From Candidatus Omnitrophota bacterium (lineage in GTDB: Bacteria > Omnitrophota > Gorgyraeia > Gygaellales > Profunditerraquicolaceae), in assembly GCA_029571225.1 (NCBI GenBank), contig JAKPTF010000068.1:1-58561 (forward strand): DNA of 58,561 nt, given 5' to 3'. Shown here one piece after another: positions 47,979 through 58,186 of this stretch. The notes beneath the pieces are model-generated. The model searched no databases, was not told the origin of the DNA, and worked only from the letters and a program-made list of their open reading frames with translations. Position 1 is the first letter of the stretch. Each line of letters begins with the position of its first letter. The position numbers and the translations under genes were made by a program.

Positions 47979-48640
47979 TTATTACCGAACAGAAACCGCT
48001 CGATGAGATCGTCGAGAGCCTTGGCGCAAAGACGAGGGTGTTCCTCGTCGGGTGCGGGGATTGCGCCACCGCCTGCAAAACCGGCGGCGAGGCGGAGATT
48101 CAGAAAATGAAAAAGATTCTGGAAGAAAAAGGCATCACGGTCGCCGGCGCCTGTATTCCGGATGCGACATGCGTCGCGGCCAAATTAAAGACGGCACTGG
48201 CCCCGCACCTTCCGGCATTGCGCCAGACAGAGGCTGTGGTCGTCTTCAGCTGTGGCCTGGGCGCGCAGTCCTTCAGGGACAATGACCGCCTGAAACTCGA
48301 GGTCCTTCCCGGATGCAATTCACTTTCCGGCGCGGTTCTCGACAGCCAGGGAAACCTCTGGGAGAAATGCGCCATGTGCGGCCAGTGCGTACTGGGCAAG
48401 ACCGCGGGGATCTGTCCCGTCGCCCTGTGCCCCAAAGGACTCCTGAACGGGCCGTGCGGCGGAATGAACAAGGGGAAATGCGAGCTTGATCCGGAACGGG
48501 ATTGCGCCTGGGTGCTGATATACCGGGAGGCGGAGAAAAAGCGGTCGCTGGAGAACATTAAAAAGATCCAGCCCGCGCGCAATCATAAGAAAGCTGCGCG
48601 GCCGCACGTTCTGATCGTCAATCAATCCGCGGCGAAATAG
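47975..48640 (+). CDS. Methylenetetrahydrofolate reductase C-terminal domain (MetV-like) protein
   Basis: VGCGDCATACKTGGEAEI...CAMCGQCVLGKTAGICPVALCPKGLLNGPCGGMNKGKCE, Cys-rich MTHFR_C pattern. Confidence 0.85.
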   Translation: MIITEQKPLDEIVESLGAKTRVFLVGCGDCATACKTGGEAEIQKMKKILEEKGITVAGACIPDATCVAAKLKTALAPHLPALRQTEAVVVFSCGLGAQSFRDNDRLKLEVLPGCNSLSGAVLDSQGNLWEKCAMCGQCVLGKTAGICPVALCPKGLLNGPCGGMNKGKCELDPERDCAWVLIYREAEKKRSLENIKKIQPARNHKKAARPHVLIVNQSAAK

Positions 48641-48642
48641 AT

Positions 48643-49209
48643 ATGGCACGCAAACACAGCGACATGGCGTTGACAAAAGCGGCGATTCGTAATAAAATCT
48701 TATTGAAGCTTAAAACCCAGAAGGAGGGTATCAGGGCCCGAAAAAGCGGCAGCATCTGCCGGAAACTTTTTCGTACCCGTGCGTTCAAGAAGGCAAGAAT
48801 CGTCATGTTCTACAAGGCGTTTTCGGGTGAGGTCGACACTGAACGTATGATCAAGGCAGCTCAAAAATTAGGCAAGATCGTCGTAGTTCCTGTTTGTGGT
48901 GAACATAGAGCATTGATACCCTGCATCCTTAAAGACGGGGCGCGACTTCTGCGCGGCCCGTACGGGATCTGGGAACCTGCAATCAAGAAATCCGTACCTC
49001 TGCGCGCAATCGACCTGGTCGTCGTGCCGGGCGTCGCCTTCACAAAAGACGGTAAGCGGCTGGGCAGAGGGAAGGGTTACTACGACCGCTTTTTATCGCG
49101 CTTATCGCAACACGCTGCCGTCATCGGCCTGGGATTCGACTTCCAGGTGCTTGCCGATCTCCCCACCAATGCCATGGACGTCAACGTCCAGAAGGTCATC
49201 GCCGCCTGA
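48643..49209 (+). CDS. 5-formyltetrahydrofolate cyclo-ligase
   Basis: IDLVVVPGVAFTKDGKRLGRGKGYYDRFLS...IGLGFDFQVL. Confidence 0.93.
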   Translation: MARKHSDMALTKAAIRNKILLKLKTQKEGIRARKSGSICRKLFRTRAFKKARIVMFYKAFSGEVDTERMIKAAQKLGKIVVVPVCGEHRALIPCILKDGARLLRGPYGIWEPAIKKSVPLRAIDLVVVPGVAFTKDGKRLGRGKGYYDRFLSRLSQHAAVIGLGFDFQVLADLPTNAMDVNVQKVIAA

Positions 49210-49264
49210 TCATCAGGGCCGGCGAACAGCACACGCATCATTAAAATAGAGGAGGTTCAGCACC

Positions 49265-50818
49265 ATGCTTACCGTAATTCTTATGACCGGCATCGCCGCG
49301 GTCGCCATGCTCGGCGGATATTTCCTGCGCAAATTTCTGGCCGAACAAAAACTGCACGACGCAGAGACCCAGGCAAAATATGTCATTGAACAGGCAAAGA
49401 AAGAAGCCGCGGACCGCCATCGGGCTGCGGAACTGGAAGCGAAGGACCTGTTATACCGGATGCGCCAGGATTTTGAACAGCAGACCAAGGATCGCAGGCA
49501 GGAGATAACGAACCTGGAAAAAAGGCTTTCCCAGAAGGAAGAGAACATCGACCGCCGGCTGGACCTGTTGGAGCGCAAGGAAAAGGACCTTGAGCAGAAA
49601 GGCGAGAACATCAAGCGTCTCGAGGAAGGATTAAAGACCAAAGAGAACTCCCTTCATCTTTTGATCGCCGAGGAAAAGGAGCGGCTTCAGAAAATGGCGT
49701 CGCTGTCGACGGAGGAGGCCCGCCAGATACTGCTTTCGCGCTTGAGCGAAGAGCTCAACACCGAAAAAGCGATTCTGATCAAGAAGCAGGAGGAGGATAT
49801 CCGCAGTTCGGTGGACAAAAAGGCGGTCGAGCTTATCAGTCTTGCCATACAGCGCTGTTCGGCCGAGCAGACCGTCGAGTCCACGGTGAGCGTTGTGAAC
49901 CTGCCCAACGACGAGATGAAAGGCCGCGTCATCGGCCGCGAGGGCCGGAATATCCGCGCGCTCGAAATGGCCACCGGCGTCGACGTCATCATCGACGACA
50001 CGCCCGAAGCGGTCACCCTGTCCTGTTTCGACCCGGTCAGGCGAGAAATCGCGCGCCTTTCCCTGGAAAAACTGATTAGCGACGGCCGGATACACCCGGG
50101 CCGCATCGAAGAGGTCGTCGAAAAGACCAAGAAGGACATGGATGAGAAGATCAAAGAGGTCGGAGAGCGGGCAGCGTTCGATTCCGGCGTCGAGAACCTC
50201 CATCCGGAATTGGTCAAGCTGCTGGGCAGGCTCAAATACCGCACGTCCTTCGGCCAGAACGCGCTGCAGCACTCGCAAGAAGTATCGTATCTCATGGGGG
50301 TCATGGCCAGCGAACTCGGCCTTGATTTCAAGCTCGCCCGCCGCGTCGGCCTGCTGCACGACCTGGGCAAGGCACTCGATTACCAGGTGGAGGGCACTCA
50401 CGCGAAGATCGGCGCGGACGTGGCCAAAAAATACAACGAATCCCAGGAAGTCATCCACGCGATCGAGGCGCATCACGAAGAGACCCCGCTCGCCAGCGCC
50501 TACGCGGTGCTCGCGGTCGCGGCAGATGCCATCAGCGCGGCGCGGCCCGGCGCCCGCAGGGAGACGCTGGAGACCTATATCAAGCGCCTTGAAAAGCTCG
50601 AGGCGATCGCCAACCAGTTCAAGGGCGTTGACAAGACCTACGCGATCCAGGCGGGCCGCGAGATCAGGATCATCGTCCAGCCGGAAAAGATCTCCGACGG
50701 CGACGTGGTGAACATGTCGCGCGAGATCCGCAAGAAGATCGAGGAAGGAATGGAATACCCCGGCCAGATCAAGGTTACGGTCATCCGCGAAACACGGGCG
50801 ATCGAATACGCGAAATAA
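49265..50818 (+). CDS. rny: Ribonuclease Y
   Basis: N-terminal TM, coiled coil, KH (MKGRVIGREGRNIRALEMATGVDVIIDDTPEAVTLS), HD (RRVGLLHDLGKALD). Confidence 0.97.
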   Translation: MLTVILMTGIAAVAMLGGYFLRKFLAEQKLHDAETQAKYVIEQAKKEAADRHRAAELEAKDLLYRMRQDFEQQTKDRRQEITNLEKRLSQKEENIDRRLDLLERKEKDLEQKGENIKRLEEGLKTKENSLHLLIAEEKERLQKMASLSTEEARQILLSRLSEELNTEKAILIKKQEEDIRSSVDKKAVELISLAIQRCSAEQTVESTVSVVNLPNDEMKGRVIGREGRNIRALEMATGVDVIIDDTPEAVTLSCFDPVRREIARLSLEKLISDGRIHPGRIEEVVEKTKKDMDEKIKEVGERAAFDSGVENLHPELVKLLGRLKYRTSFGQNALQHSQEVSYLMGVMASELGLDFKLARRVGLLHDLGKALDYQVEGTHAKIGADVAKKYNESQEVIHAIEAHHEETPLASAYAVLAVAADAISAARPGARRETLETYIKRLEKLEAIANQFKGVDKTYAIQAGREIRIIVQPEKISDGDVVNMSREIRKKIEEGMEYPGQIKVTVIRETRAIEYAK

Positions 50819-50833
50819 CCGCAGAGGTACCGC

Positions 50834-51613
50834 ATGAAAATACTGTTCATCGGCGACATCGTCGGAAAACCCGGCCGGGACGCGGTCTGCAGCCTCGTGC
50901 CCGCAATGCGCAGGGAGCTTTCGCTCGATTTTGTCATCGCCAACGCCGAGAACTCGTCAGGCGGCTCGGGGATCACCCCGCAGACGGCGGCAGAGCTGTT
51001 CAATGCGTCGGTTGACGTGCTCACGGCCGGCGACCATATATGGAAGCGCAAGGAGATATTCGAACTGATACGCTCCGAGTCGAAGATCGTTCGTCCGGCC
51101 AATTTCCCTGCCGGTGCGCCCGGCAGCGGTTTCGGGATATACCGGAGCGGGTCGGGAGCCAGGGTCGGCGTCATCAATGTGCTGGGCAGGGTGTTCCTGG
51201 AACCGCTCGACTGCCCGTTCAGGGCGGTCAGGGCCGCGGCCGAACAGATCCGCAAAGAGACGAACATCATCATCGTGGACATCCACGCCGAAGCGACATC
51301 GGAAAAAATCGCCATGGGTTGGTACCTTGACGGCGACGTGTCCGCGGTCATCGGCACGCATACCCACGTGCAGACAGCCGACGAGCGCCTTCTGCCCAAG
51401 GGCACTGCGTATATCACCGATGCCGGCATGGCCGGCCCGTTCGATTCTGTGCTCGGCAGGCGCGTTGAGGACGTGCTTGAACGGTTCCTCGGCTGCGTGC
51501 CGGTGCGTTTCGAGGTCGCCGCCGGAAATGTGCAGATGCACGGGGTGATCGTCGACGTGGACGAGAATACCGGCTGTGCGCGGTCGATATCCAGGATTCA
51601 GAAGAGATTGTAG
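50834..51613 (+). CDS. YmdB-like metallophosphoesterase
   Basis: MKILFIGDIVGKPGRDAV...DFVIANAENSSGGSGITP...GDHIWKRKEI...VIGTHTHVQTADE. Confidence 0.93.
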   Translation: MKILFIGDIVGKPGRDAVCSLVPAMRRELSLDFVIANAENSSGGSGITPQTAAELFNASVDVLTAGDHIWKRKEIFELIRSESKIVRPANFPAGAPGSGFGIYRSGSGARVGVINVLGRVFLEPLDCPFRAVRAAAEQIRKETNIIIVDIHAEATSEKIAMGWYLDGDVSAVIGTHTHVQTADERLLPKGTAYITDAGMAGPFDSVLGRRVEDVLERFLGCVPVRFEVAAGNVQMHGVIVDVDENTGCARSISRIQKRL

Positions 51614-51620
51614 GTCATAG

Positions 51621-53492
51621 ATGGACATCCTTTCATATATCAGGCGTTACGGATGGGCGGCGGCAATGCTTGCATGCTGCACGCTGTGCTGCAGCCCTGT
51701 GTCCGGCCAGGAAGGCGACGTCGAGTACGTCCTCGATACGGCTTCGACCGCCGTGCCTCTGCCCGACATATTCAAGCCCGCCATGGACCTGTCCGGCCGG
51801 GGCTTTCACAGCGACCCGGCATGGCCGCAGTCGCTGGCGCACCAGCGCGTGCTCGATGTCTGGCAGAAGGACATCGGCATGGCCGGCATATACCGCCTCC
51901 AGTACAATCTCTGGGAGATCAGCGAGGTTTCGGGCAACCGCGCGCTTCAGGAAAAGCTCATCGCCAACTATGAGGCGGTGATAAAGCGGGTGAACGATGC
52001 CGGTGGGGTTGTCATCCTCAATATTTTCAGCACCCCGCAGGGCCAGGGCAAGGTGCTTGACAAGAAAAGCTCTCCCGTGGACCTGAAGGCCTTCAAATCA
52101 ACGGTCAAGGACTTTATCCGGTATTACAGCTGTGTCAGGCGCTACACCGTCTGGTACGAGGTCTGGACCGCGCCCGACCTCGATGATTTTTTCCTCGGCA
52201 GGCAACAGGAGTACCTCAACCTTTACCGTGCCGTCGCCGAGGCCGTCCGGGAACTGGAAACCGAATTCAAGGTTTCAATCCCGGTGGGCGGCCCGTCGTC
52301 GAGCTGGTGGTTCCGCAGCGTCGAGGGAAACACCAACGTCACCCCGGAGCGGAGCCTCGCGTACGAGCTGATCAAGTTCTGCTATCATTACCGGCTGCCC
52401 CTGGATTTTATATCGTGGCACGCCTATTCGACCGATCCCAAATGCGAAAAAGAGATGACCTCTTATAACAAAAGCGCAGTCGCCCTCATGCGCGACTGGC
52501 TCAGCTATTTCAAGAAGGAACGCGTGCTTTTGATTGTGGACGAGTGGAACTACGACAACGGCGTCAACCTTTCGGCAGAACGCCGCGACCGCGTATTCGT
52601 TTCAGCCGCCTATATCCCCGCGCGGCTGAAGCATATGTACGAGGCGGGCATCGATCATCAGGTTTTCTTTTCCCTCGAGGATTTCCAGTACAACAAGGAG
52701 GGCGTCGAGCGCAACGTGGGCGCGTTCTGGTTCACCCCAGACCCCGTGGCGTATAACGGCGGGGCGAAATCCACGTACAACGTGTGGCGCCAGATATCCC
52801 TTCTGGGCAACTCCATGTACGTCCACGCGCCGAAAACGACGGATGAGTTTGTCGGCGTCATCGCGACAAAAGGCGCGGACAGGATCGCGCTTCTGGTCTA
52901 TAATTATATTGATCCGGACATATTCCGGAATTATCTGTCGCGCAATATCGCGCTCCTGAACGAAAACGAGCGCAGGGCGCTCCTGGCCGTCATCAAAAGC
53001 GACAGGCTTGATAAGATCATGCGCAGGCAGCTCGACGCCGGGACGCTGCCCGTGCCCAATCGCGTCAGGGCCATGCTCAAAAAGGCACAGGAACTTAATG
53101 ATAGCGCCGCGAGGTATTCCTCAGCTGCCCGCAACATCAAGATCGTCCTGAAGAACCTCAAAGAGGACTACCTGGCTGAACGCTATACGGTGGATTCGGG
53201 GTGCAATTCGAACTGCGAGATGGTTCCGCAGGAACTCGAGCAGACCGTTGCGCCGGGCACATCGTCGATCTCCATGGTGCTCAACCCCTATTCGGCCAGC
53301 CTCCTGGTGCTGACGAAGAAACCGAAGGACCAGATGAGGCCGCAGGAGATCGAGAAAGCGCTGGAAGAGGCGGCGAAACGCAAGGAAGCGCCGCAGGAAC
53401 AGGCCAAAGAGCCTGAAAAATCCCCGGAGCCGGCGGCTCTGCCCGCGGGGCCTGCCGAACCAGCCGCGTCTGAAGCGGCAACGGCAAAATAA
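51621..53492 (+). CDS. Secreted GH39-like glycoside hydrolase fold protein
   Basis: Signal peptide; VWYEVWTAPDLDDFF (acid/base loop) and VLLIVDEWNYDNG (nucleophile loop); Pro/Glu/Ala-rich C-terminus. Confidence 0.7.
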   Translation: MDILSYIRRYGWAAAMLACCTLCCSPVSGQEGDVEYVLDTASTAVPLPDIFKPAMDLSGRGFHSDPAWPQSLAHQRVLDVWQKDIGMAGIYRLQYNLWEISEVSGNRALQEKLIANYEAVIKRVNDAGGVVILNIFSTPQGQGKVLDKKSSPVDLKAFKSTVKDFIRYYSCVRRYTVWYEVWTAPDLDDFFLGRQQEYLNLYRAVAEAVRELETEFKVSIPVGGPSSSWWFRSVEGNTNVTPERSLAYELIKFCYHYRLPLDFISWHAYSTDPKCEKEMTSYNKSAVALMRDWLSYFKKERVLLIVDEWNYDNGVNLSAERRDRVFVSAAYIPARLKHMYEAGIDHQVFFSLEDFQYNKEGVERNVGAFWFTPDPVAYNGGAKSTYNVWRQISLLGNSMYVHAPKTTDEFVGVIATKGADRIALLVYNYIDPDIFRNYLSRNIALLNENERRALLAVIKSDRLDKIMRRQLDAGTLPVPNRVRAMLKKAQELNDSAARYSSAARNIKIVLKNLKEDYLAERYTVDSGCNSNCEMVPQELEQTVAPGTSSISMVLNPYSASLLVLTKKPKDQMRPQEIEKALEEAAKRKEAPQEQAKEPEKSPEPAALPAGPAEPAASEAATAK

Positions 53493-53494
53493 TC

Positions 53495-54805
53495 ATGATC
53501 GAAGACCGCCATATCTTCAGCGTCACGGAGATCACCCAGGGCATCAGGCTGCTGTTGAGCAAACAGTACAGCATGGTCTGGGTGGAAGGTGAAATATCGA
53601 ATTTCCGGCCGTCAAGTTCGGGCCACTGGTATTTTTCGCTCAAAGACGAAACGTCGGTGTTATCAGGCGTTATCTTCAGCCGCAGCGCCAGGGATGTCCC
53701 TTTCAAGCTCGAAGACGGGCTTAAGGTCGTCTGTTTCGGTTCTATAGACGTGTATCCGCCGCGGGGCAGCTATCAGCTGATCATCGAACGCATCGAGCCC
53801 AAGGGCATTGGGTCCTTGCAGCTGGCGCTCGAACAATTGAAGATCAAGCTGGAAAAAGAAGGGTTGTTTGCCCCTGAGCATAAAAAAGAGATCCCATACC
53901 TTCCGGCAAACATCGGCGTCGTTACCTCGGCCACCGGCGCCGCGATAAAGGATATTCTCAAAGTTCTTGACCGCAGATTTCGGGATGTGCACATCATCAT
54001 CGCTGCGGTCAAGGTGCAGGGGGATGGGGCAAAAGAAGAAATTGCTGATGCGATCAGGGATTTTAACGAGTATAATGATACGTGCGATCCCGGGGACCGC
54101 ATCGAGGTCTTGATCGTCGGCCGCGGAGGCGGGAGCATAGAGGATCTGTGGGCGTTCAACGAAGAGACGGTCGCCCGCGCGATATACGCGTCGAAAATTC
54201 CGGTCATTTCCGCAGTCGGCCATGAGCGGGACGTGACGATCTCCGACCTTGTGGCTGACCGCCGAGCCGCAACGCCGTCGGTTGCCGCGGAGATCGTGAT
54301 CCCCAGGAAAGAAGACCTGGGGGACCAGGTACAGGACCTTGCCCTGCGCATGAAAAACGCCTTCGACGGCTTGCTTGCGGATTCGGTTCAGCGCCGCGAA
54401 GACGCCCTTGGCCGCTTGAAGCTCGCCATGGAACATATCTGGCAGTTGAACCGGCAGTCTCTGGAGGCAACGGGCCAGAAGCTGTTCAGGGCAAATCCCG
54501 CGCTGGTGATCCCCGAACATATCGATAAGATCCGGGAGCGCGCCAGGCAGATCGCCCTGCGGCTCCAGCATTTTATCGCTTTGAAAGAATCGCGGTTCAG
54601 CGGCATGGTCGAGAAGATGGCCAGCCTTAACCCTTTGAATATCCTGTCGCGCGGCTACAGCGTGACGTTTCTTATGCCGGAGGAAAAGATCTTAAAGAAC
54701 GCGGCGGACGCCAGGACAGGCAGCAGCATTCGGACACGATTAGCCGACGGCCAACTGATCAGCACGGTGACGGAGGTACACAGCGATGGCGGAGATAAAG
54801 TTTGA
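53495..54805 (+). CDS. xseA: Exodeoxyribonuclease VII large subunit
   Basis: VEGEISNFRPSSSGHWYFSLKDETSVLSGVIF...GRGGGSIEDLWAFNEE...SAVGHERDVTISDLVADRRAATPSVAAE. Confidence 0.97.
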   Translation: MIEDRHIFSVTEITQGIRLLLSKQYSMVWVEGEISNFRPSSSGHWYFSLKDETSVLSGVIFSRSARDVPFKLEDGLKVVCFGSIDVYPPRGSYQLIIERIEPKGIGSLQLALEQLKIKLEKEGLFAPEHKKEIPYLPANIGVVTSATGAAIKDILKVLDRRFRDVHIIIAAVKVQGDGAKEEIADAIRDFNEYNDTCDPGDRIEVLIVGRGGGSIEDLWAFNEETVARAIYASKIPVISAVGHERDVTISDLVADRRAATPSVAAEIVIPRKEDLGDQVQDLALRMKNAFDGLLADSVQRREDALGRLKLAMEHIWQLNRQSLEATGQKLFRANPALVIPEHIDKIRERARQIALRLQHFIALKESRFSGMVEKMASLNPLNILSRGYSVTFLMPEEKILKNAADARTGSSIRTRLADGQLISTVTEVHSDGGDKV

Positions 54806-55016
54806 AGAGGCGTTGAAAAGGCTCGAGAAGATCGTCGAGGAGCTCGAGCAGGGAGACCTGTCCCTGGACGAGGCGCTTAAAAAATACCAGGACGGCATCG
54901 AGTTGTCGCGCCTGTGCACGGCGCGCCTGGAAAACGCGAAAAAGAAGATAGACGTGCTTTCCAAAAACAAAAAGGGCGAGTTCGAGCTGAAGCCTTTTTC
55001 CGAAGATGAAGCGTAA
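54786..55016 (+). CDS. xseB: Exodeoxyribonuclease VII small subunit
   Basis: KFEEALKRLEKIVEELEQGDLSLDEALKKYQDGIELSRLCTARLENAKKKIDVL. Confidence 0.96.
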   Translation: MAEIKFEEALKRLEKIVEELEQGDLSLDEALKKYQDGIELSRLCTARLENAKKKIDVLSKNKKGEFELKPFSEDEA

Positions 55017-55033
55017 CCACAGAGTCTTGAAGC

Positions 55034-56911
55034 ATGTACCTTGAATCGATCGCTGCCCCGCAGGACATCAGGAAGATCCCGGTTGAACAGCTGCCCGTGC
55101 TTGCGCAGGAGGTCAGGCAGAGGATTCTCGAGGTCACCAGCAGGACCGGTGGCCATATCGCCTCGAGCTTCGGCGCCGTCGAGCTGATCATCGCCCTGCA
55201 TTATTGCCTCGATGTGCCGCGTGACAAGATATTGTTCGACGTGGGCCATCAGGCATACGCCCATAAGATACTGACGGGCAGGAATAGGGCATTCGATACG
55301 CTCCGGCAGTACGGCGGCATCAGCGGATTCCCGTCCCGGGAAGAGTCGGAATACGATACCTGCTTTTGCGGACACAGCTCGACAAGCGTGTCTGCCGCGC
55401 TCGGGATAGCCTGCGCGCGCGATGCGGCCCAGCCCCCGGCCCCTTTTAAAGTCGTGGCCGTGATCGGCGACGGATCATTGAGCGGCGGCCTGTGCTTTGA
55501 GGGCCTCAACAACGCGGGCCATCTGAAAAAGGACATCCTGGTGGTGCTCAATACCAATGAGCTCAGCATTGCGCCCAATGTCGGCGCGATCAGCACGTAT
55601 TTGAACAAGCTTATTTCCCTGCCCATATATAACAGGTTCAGGGCGTCGTTCGACAAATTTCTTGAATCGCGAGTGCCCCGGGGCCGCAGGCTCAAGGCAA
55701 TGGCGGCAAAATTCGAAGAAGGGCTTAAAGGCCTGTTCATTCCCGGCATGCTGTTCGAGGAGCTGGGTTTCAGGTATTTCGGCCCGCTTGACGGCCATGA
55801 CCTGCAGAAGCTGGTGCCGACGCTGCGCAACATCCTCAACGTCAAGGGCCCGCGGCTGGTGCATGTCATTACAAAAAAAGGCAAAGGCTACGCGCCTGCA
55901 GAACAGGACCCGGTCCGTTTCCATTCGGCAGGGCCGTTCGATATAGGAAGCGGGGCTCCCGTTCGGTCAAGCGGCCCTGCCGCGGCCACCTATACGGAGG
56001 TGTTCAGTAATGCCGTTGTCAGGCTGGCTGCCAGGGATACGCGCGTCGTCGCGGTCACCGCCGCGATGCCAGAAGGGACCGGCCTTGATAAATTCCGGGA
56101 TGCCTATCCTCAGCGGTTCTATGACGTGGGCATTGCCGAGCAGCACGCCGTCTGTTTTGCAGGAGGGTTGGCGCTTGCGGGCATGCGGCCGGTGGTCGCG
56201 ATCTATTCCACGTTCTTCCAGAGGGCAGTGGACCAGGTATTCGTGGATGTGGCTCTGCAGAAGGCGCCGGTTGTTTTTTGCCTCGACCGCGCAGGCATCG
56301 TGGGTGAAGACGGGGTCACGCACCAGGGCGTGTTCGATATACCGGTGTTGCGCAGCGTGCCGGATCTTTTCATCATGGCTCCGCAGGACGGCCGTGAACT
56401 GGAGGCAATGCTTGAGTTCGCGATTTCGCTCAATCGGCCGTGCGTCATCCGGTATCCGAAATCGATCGCGCCCGTGATCGACGAAGGCCATGGCCCGCTG
56501 AAGGCCGGGTGCGTAGAGCCGCTGCGCAGCGGCAGGGATTACGCTATTATCGCGCTCGGCAGCATGGTTGCGGCTGCGCTGGCAGCCGACGATCTTTTGC
56601 GCAGGGAAGGCATCTGCGGCACATGCGTGAACGCGCGGTTCGTCAAACCGCTTGACGCGGATGCCCTCAAGGATGCCCTGCGGCAGATCGGCCCGTCGGC
56701 ACCGGTATTCACCGTCGAGGACGGGGTCATCGATGCGGGGTTCGGCAGCGCGGTCTGCGAAACGCTCGGCCGGACAATCGAGCGCATGGGGCTTCCGGAC
56801 CAGTTCATCGTGCACGGCAAGCGCCAGTTGTTGCTTGAAAAATACGGGTTGGACGCAGCCGGGATCGCGCTGCGGATAAAAAAGGCATTGAAGAAAGATG
56901 GCAAGGGTTGA
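55034..56911 (+). CDS. dxs: 1-deoxy-D-xylulose-5-phosphate synthase
   Basis: TGGHIASSFGAVELIIALHYCLDVPRDKILFDVGHQAYAHKILTGR; VIGDGSLSGG; YFGPLDGHD; YDVGIAEQHAV. Confidence 0.97.
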   Translation: MYLESIAAPQDIRKIPVEQLPVLAQEVRQRILEVTSRTGGHIASSFGAVELIIALHYCLDVPRDKILFDVGHQAYAHKILTGRNRAFDTLRQYGGISGFPSREESEYDTCFCGHSSTSVSAALGIACARDAAQPPAPFKVVAVIGDGSLSGGLCFEGLNNAGHLKKDILVVLNTNELSIAPNVGAISTYLNKLISLPIYNRFRASFDKFLESRVPRGRRLKAMAAKFEEGLKGLFIPGMLFEELGFRYFGPLDGHDLQKLVPTLRNILNVKGPRLVHVITKKGKGYAPAEQDPVRFHSAGPFDIGSGAPVRSSGPAAATYTEVFSNAVVRLAARDTRVVAVTAAMPEGTGLDKFRDAYPQRFYDVGIAEQHAVCFAGGLALAGMRPVVAIYSTFFQRAVDQVFVDVALQKAPVVFCLDRAGIVGEDGVTHQGVFDIPVLRSVPDLFIMAPQDGRELEAMLEFAISLNRPCVIRYPKSIAPVIDEGHGPLKAGCVEPLRSGRDYAIIALGSMVAAALAADDLLRREGICGTCVNARFVKPLDADALKDALRQIGPSAPVFTVEDGVIDAGFGSAVCETLGRTIERMGLPDQFIVHGKRQLLLEKYGLDAAGIALRIKKALKKDGKG

Positions 56912-57104
56912 AATAGACCGGCAGCGGTGCAAGGGTTGTTATCTGTGTGTCAGCGCCTGCCCCAAGGGCTGCCTGGCCATAGACGCGTCCCTGAATAAGA
57001 AAGGATGCAAGCCCGTTGTTTTCAAGCAGGGGGCTTCGTGCGGGGGCTGCTGCCTGTGCGCGGTCATGTGCCCTGATTGCTGTATCGAGGTATTCAAAGA
57101 GTAA
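56898..57104 (+). CDS. korD: 2-oxoacid:ferredoxin oxidoreductase 4Fe-4S (delta) subunit
   Basis: RCKGCYLCVSACPKGCLAID...CGGCCLCAVMCPDCCIEVF. Confidence 0.88.
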   Translation: MARVEIDRQRCKGCYLCVSACPKGCLAIDASLNKKGCKPVVFKQGASCGGCCLCAVMCPDCCIEVFKE

Positions 57105-57121
57105 ACCGTGGGATTATTTTG

Positions 57122-58186
57122 ATGGCGGATAAACGTATTCTGATGGCAGGCAATGAAGCGATCGCAGAAGGCGCGATCCAGGCGGGCCTGGATTTTTATG
57201 CCGGCTATCCCATTACCCCGCAGAACGAGCTTACCGCGTATATGGCAGCGCAGATGCCCGTCCGCAACAGGGTGTTCATCCAGGCGGAATCAGAGCTTGC
57301 TGCAATCAATATGGTGTTCGGCGCTTCAGCCGCAGGCAAACGCGCGATGACATCGTCTTCCAGCCCCGGCATCAGCCTGAAGCAGGAAGGCATTTCATAC
57401 ATGGCAGGCTGCCGGCTTCCCGGCGTCATCGTCAACATGATGCGCGGCGGCCCGGGCCTGGGGAATATCGCTCCGTCGCAGTCGGATTATTTTCAGGCAA
57501 CCAAAGGCGGCGGCCACGGCGATTACCATACGATCGTCCTCGCCCCGGATTCAGTCCAGGAATGCTACGACATAATGTTCGATTCATTCGATCTTGCTGA
57601 CCGGTATCGCACGCCGGTTATGGTATTAGGGGACGGCATGCTCGGCCAGATGATGGAACCGGTCGCATTCAAGCCCGCATCGGCCCTGGCGCGGCCGCAG
57701 GCCGTCAAGCCATGGGCGTTGACGGGCTGCAAGGGAAGGCAGGCGAATATCATCCGGTCGCTGTTATTGAAAGACGGAGCGCTGGAGGCGCTGAATCAGG
57801 AGCTCCAGGCTGTATACGCGAAGATACAGCAAACGGAACAGCGCTGGGAGGAATATTGCCTTGACGGCGCCCGGGTCGTGGTTGTGGCGTACGGCATCAT
57901 GGCGCGAATCGCAAAGACCGTTGTTGCCTCGATGCGCGAAAAGGGCTGCCGCGTCGGTCTGATCAGGCCTGTTACACTCTGGCCGTTCCCCGCAATGCCG
58001 TTCCGGACCGGGAAAAAAGGACGCGCGAAATATCTGGTGGTTGAGATGTCATACGGCCAGATGGTAGAGGACGTGAAACTTGCGCTTGACTGCAGGGCGC
58101 CGGTTTCATTCTTCGGCAAAGCAGGCGGCGCGGTCCCCGCTGAAAAAGATATTATCAAGCACATAAAGGCACTTCTCAATGGATAA
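57122..58186 (+). CDS. korA: 2-oxoacid:ferredoxin oxidoreductase alpha subunit
   Basis: [33 protein letters not shown]; start trimmed to ATG 57122. Confidence 0.9.
   Translation: MADKRILMAGNEAIAEGAIQAGLDFYAGYPITPQNELTAYMAAQMPVRNRVFIQAESELAAINMVFGASAAGKRAMTSSSSPGISLKQEGISYMAGCRLPGVIVNMMRGGPGLGNIAPSQSDYFQATKGGGHGDYHTIVLAPDSVQECYDIMFDSFDLADRYRTPVMVLGDGMLGQMMEPVAFKPASALARPQAVKPWALTGCKGRQANIIRSLLLKDGALEALNQELQAVYAKIQQTEQRWEEYCLDGARVVVVAYGIMARIAKTVVASMREKGCRVGLIRPVTLWPFPAMPFRTGKKGRAKYLVVEMSYGQMVEDVKLALDCRAPVSFFGKAGGAVPAEKDIIKHIKALLNG

Noticed and set aside
53663-54571. 302-aa minus ORF antisense to xseA
   Set aside because: Shadow ORF; no recognisable motifs.
55967-56932. 321-aa minus ORF antisense to dxs
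   Set aside because: Shadow ORF; His/Arg-rich, no homology signals.
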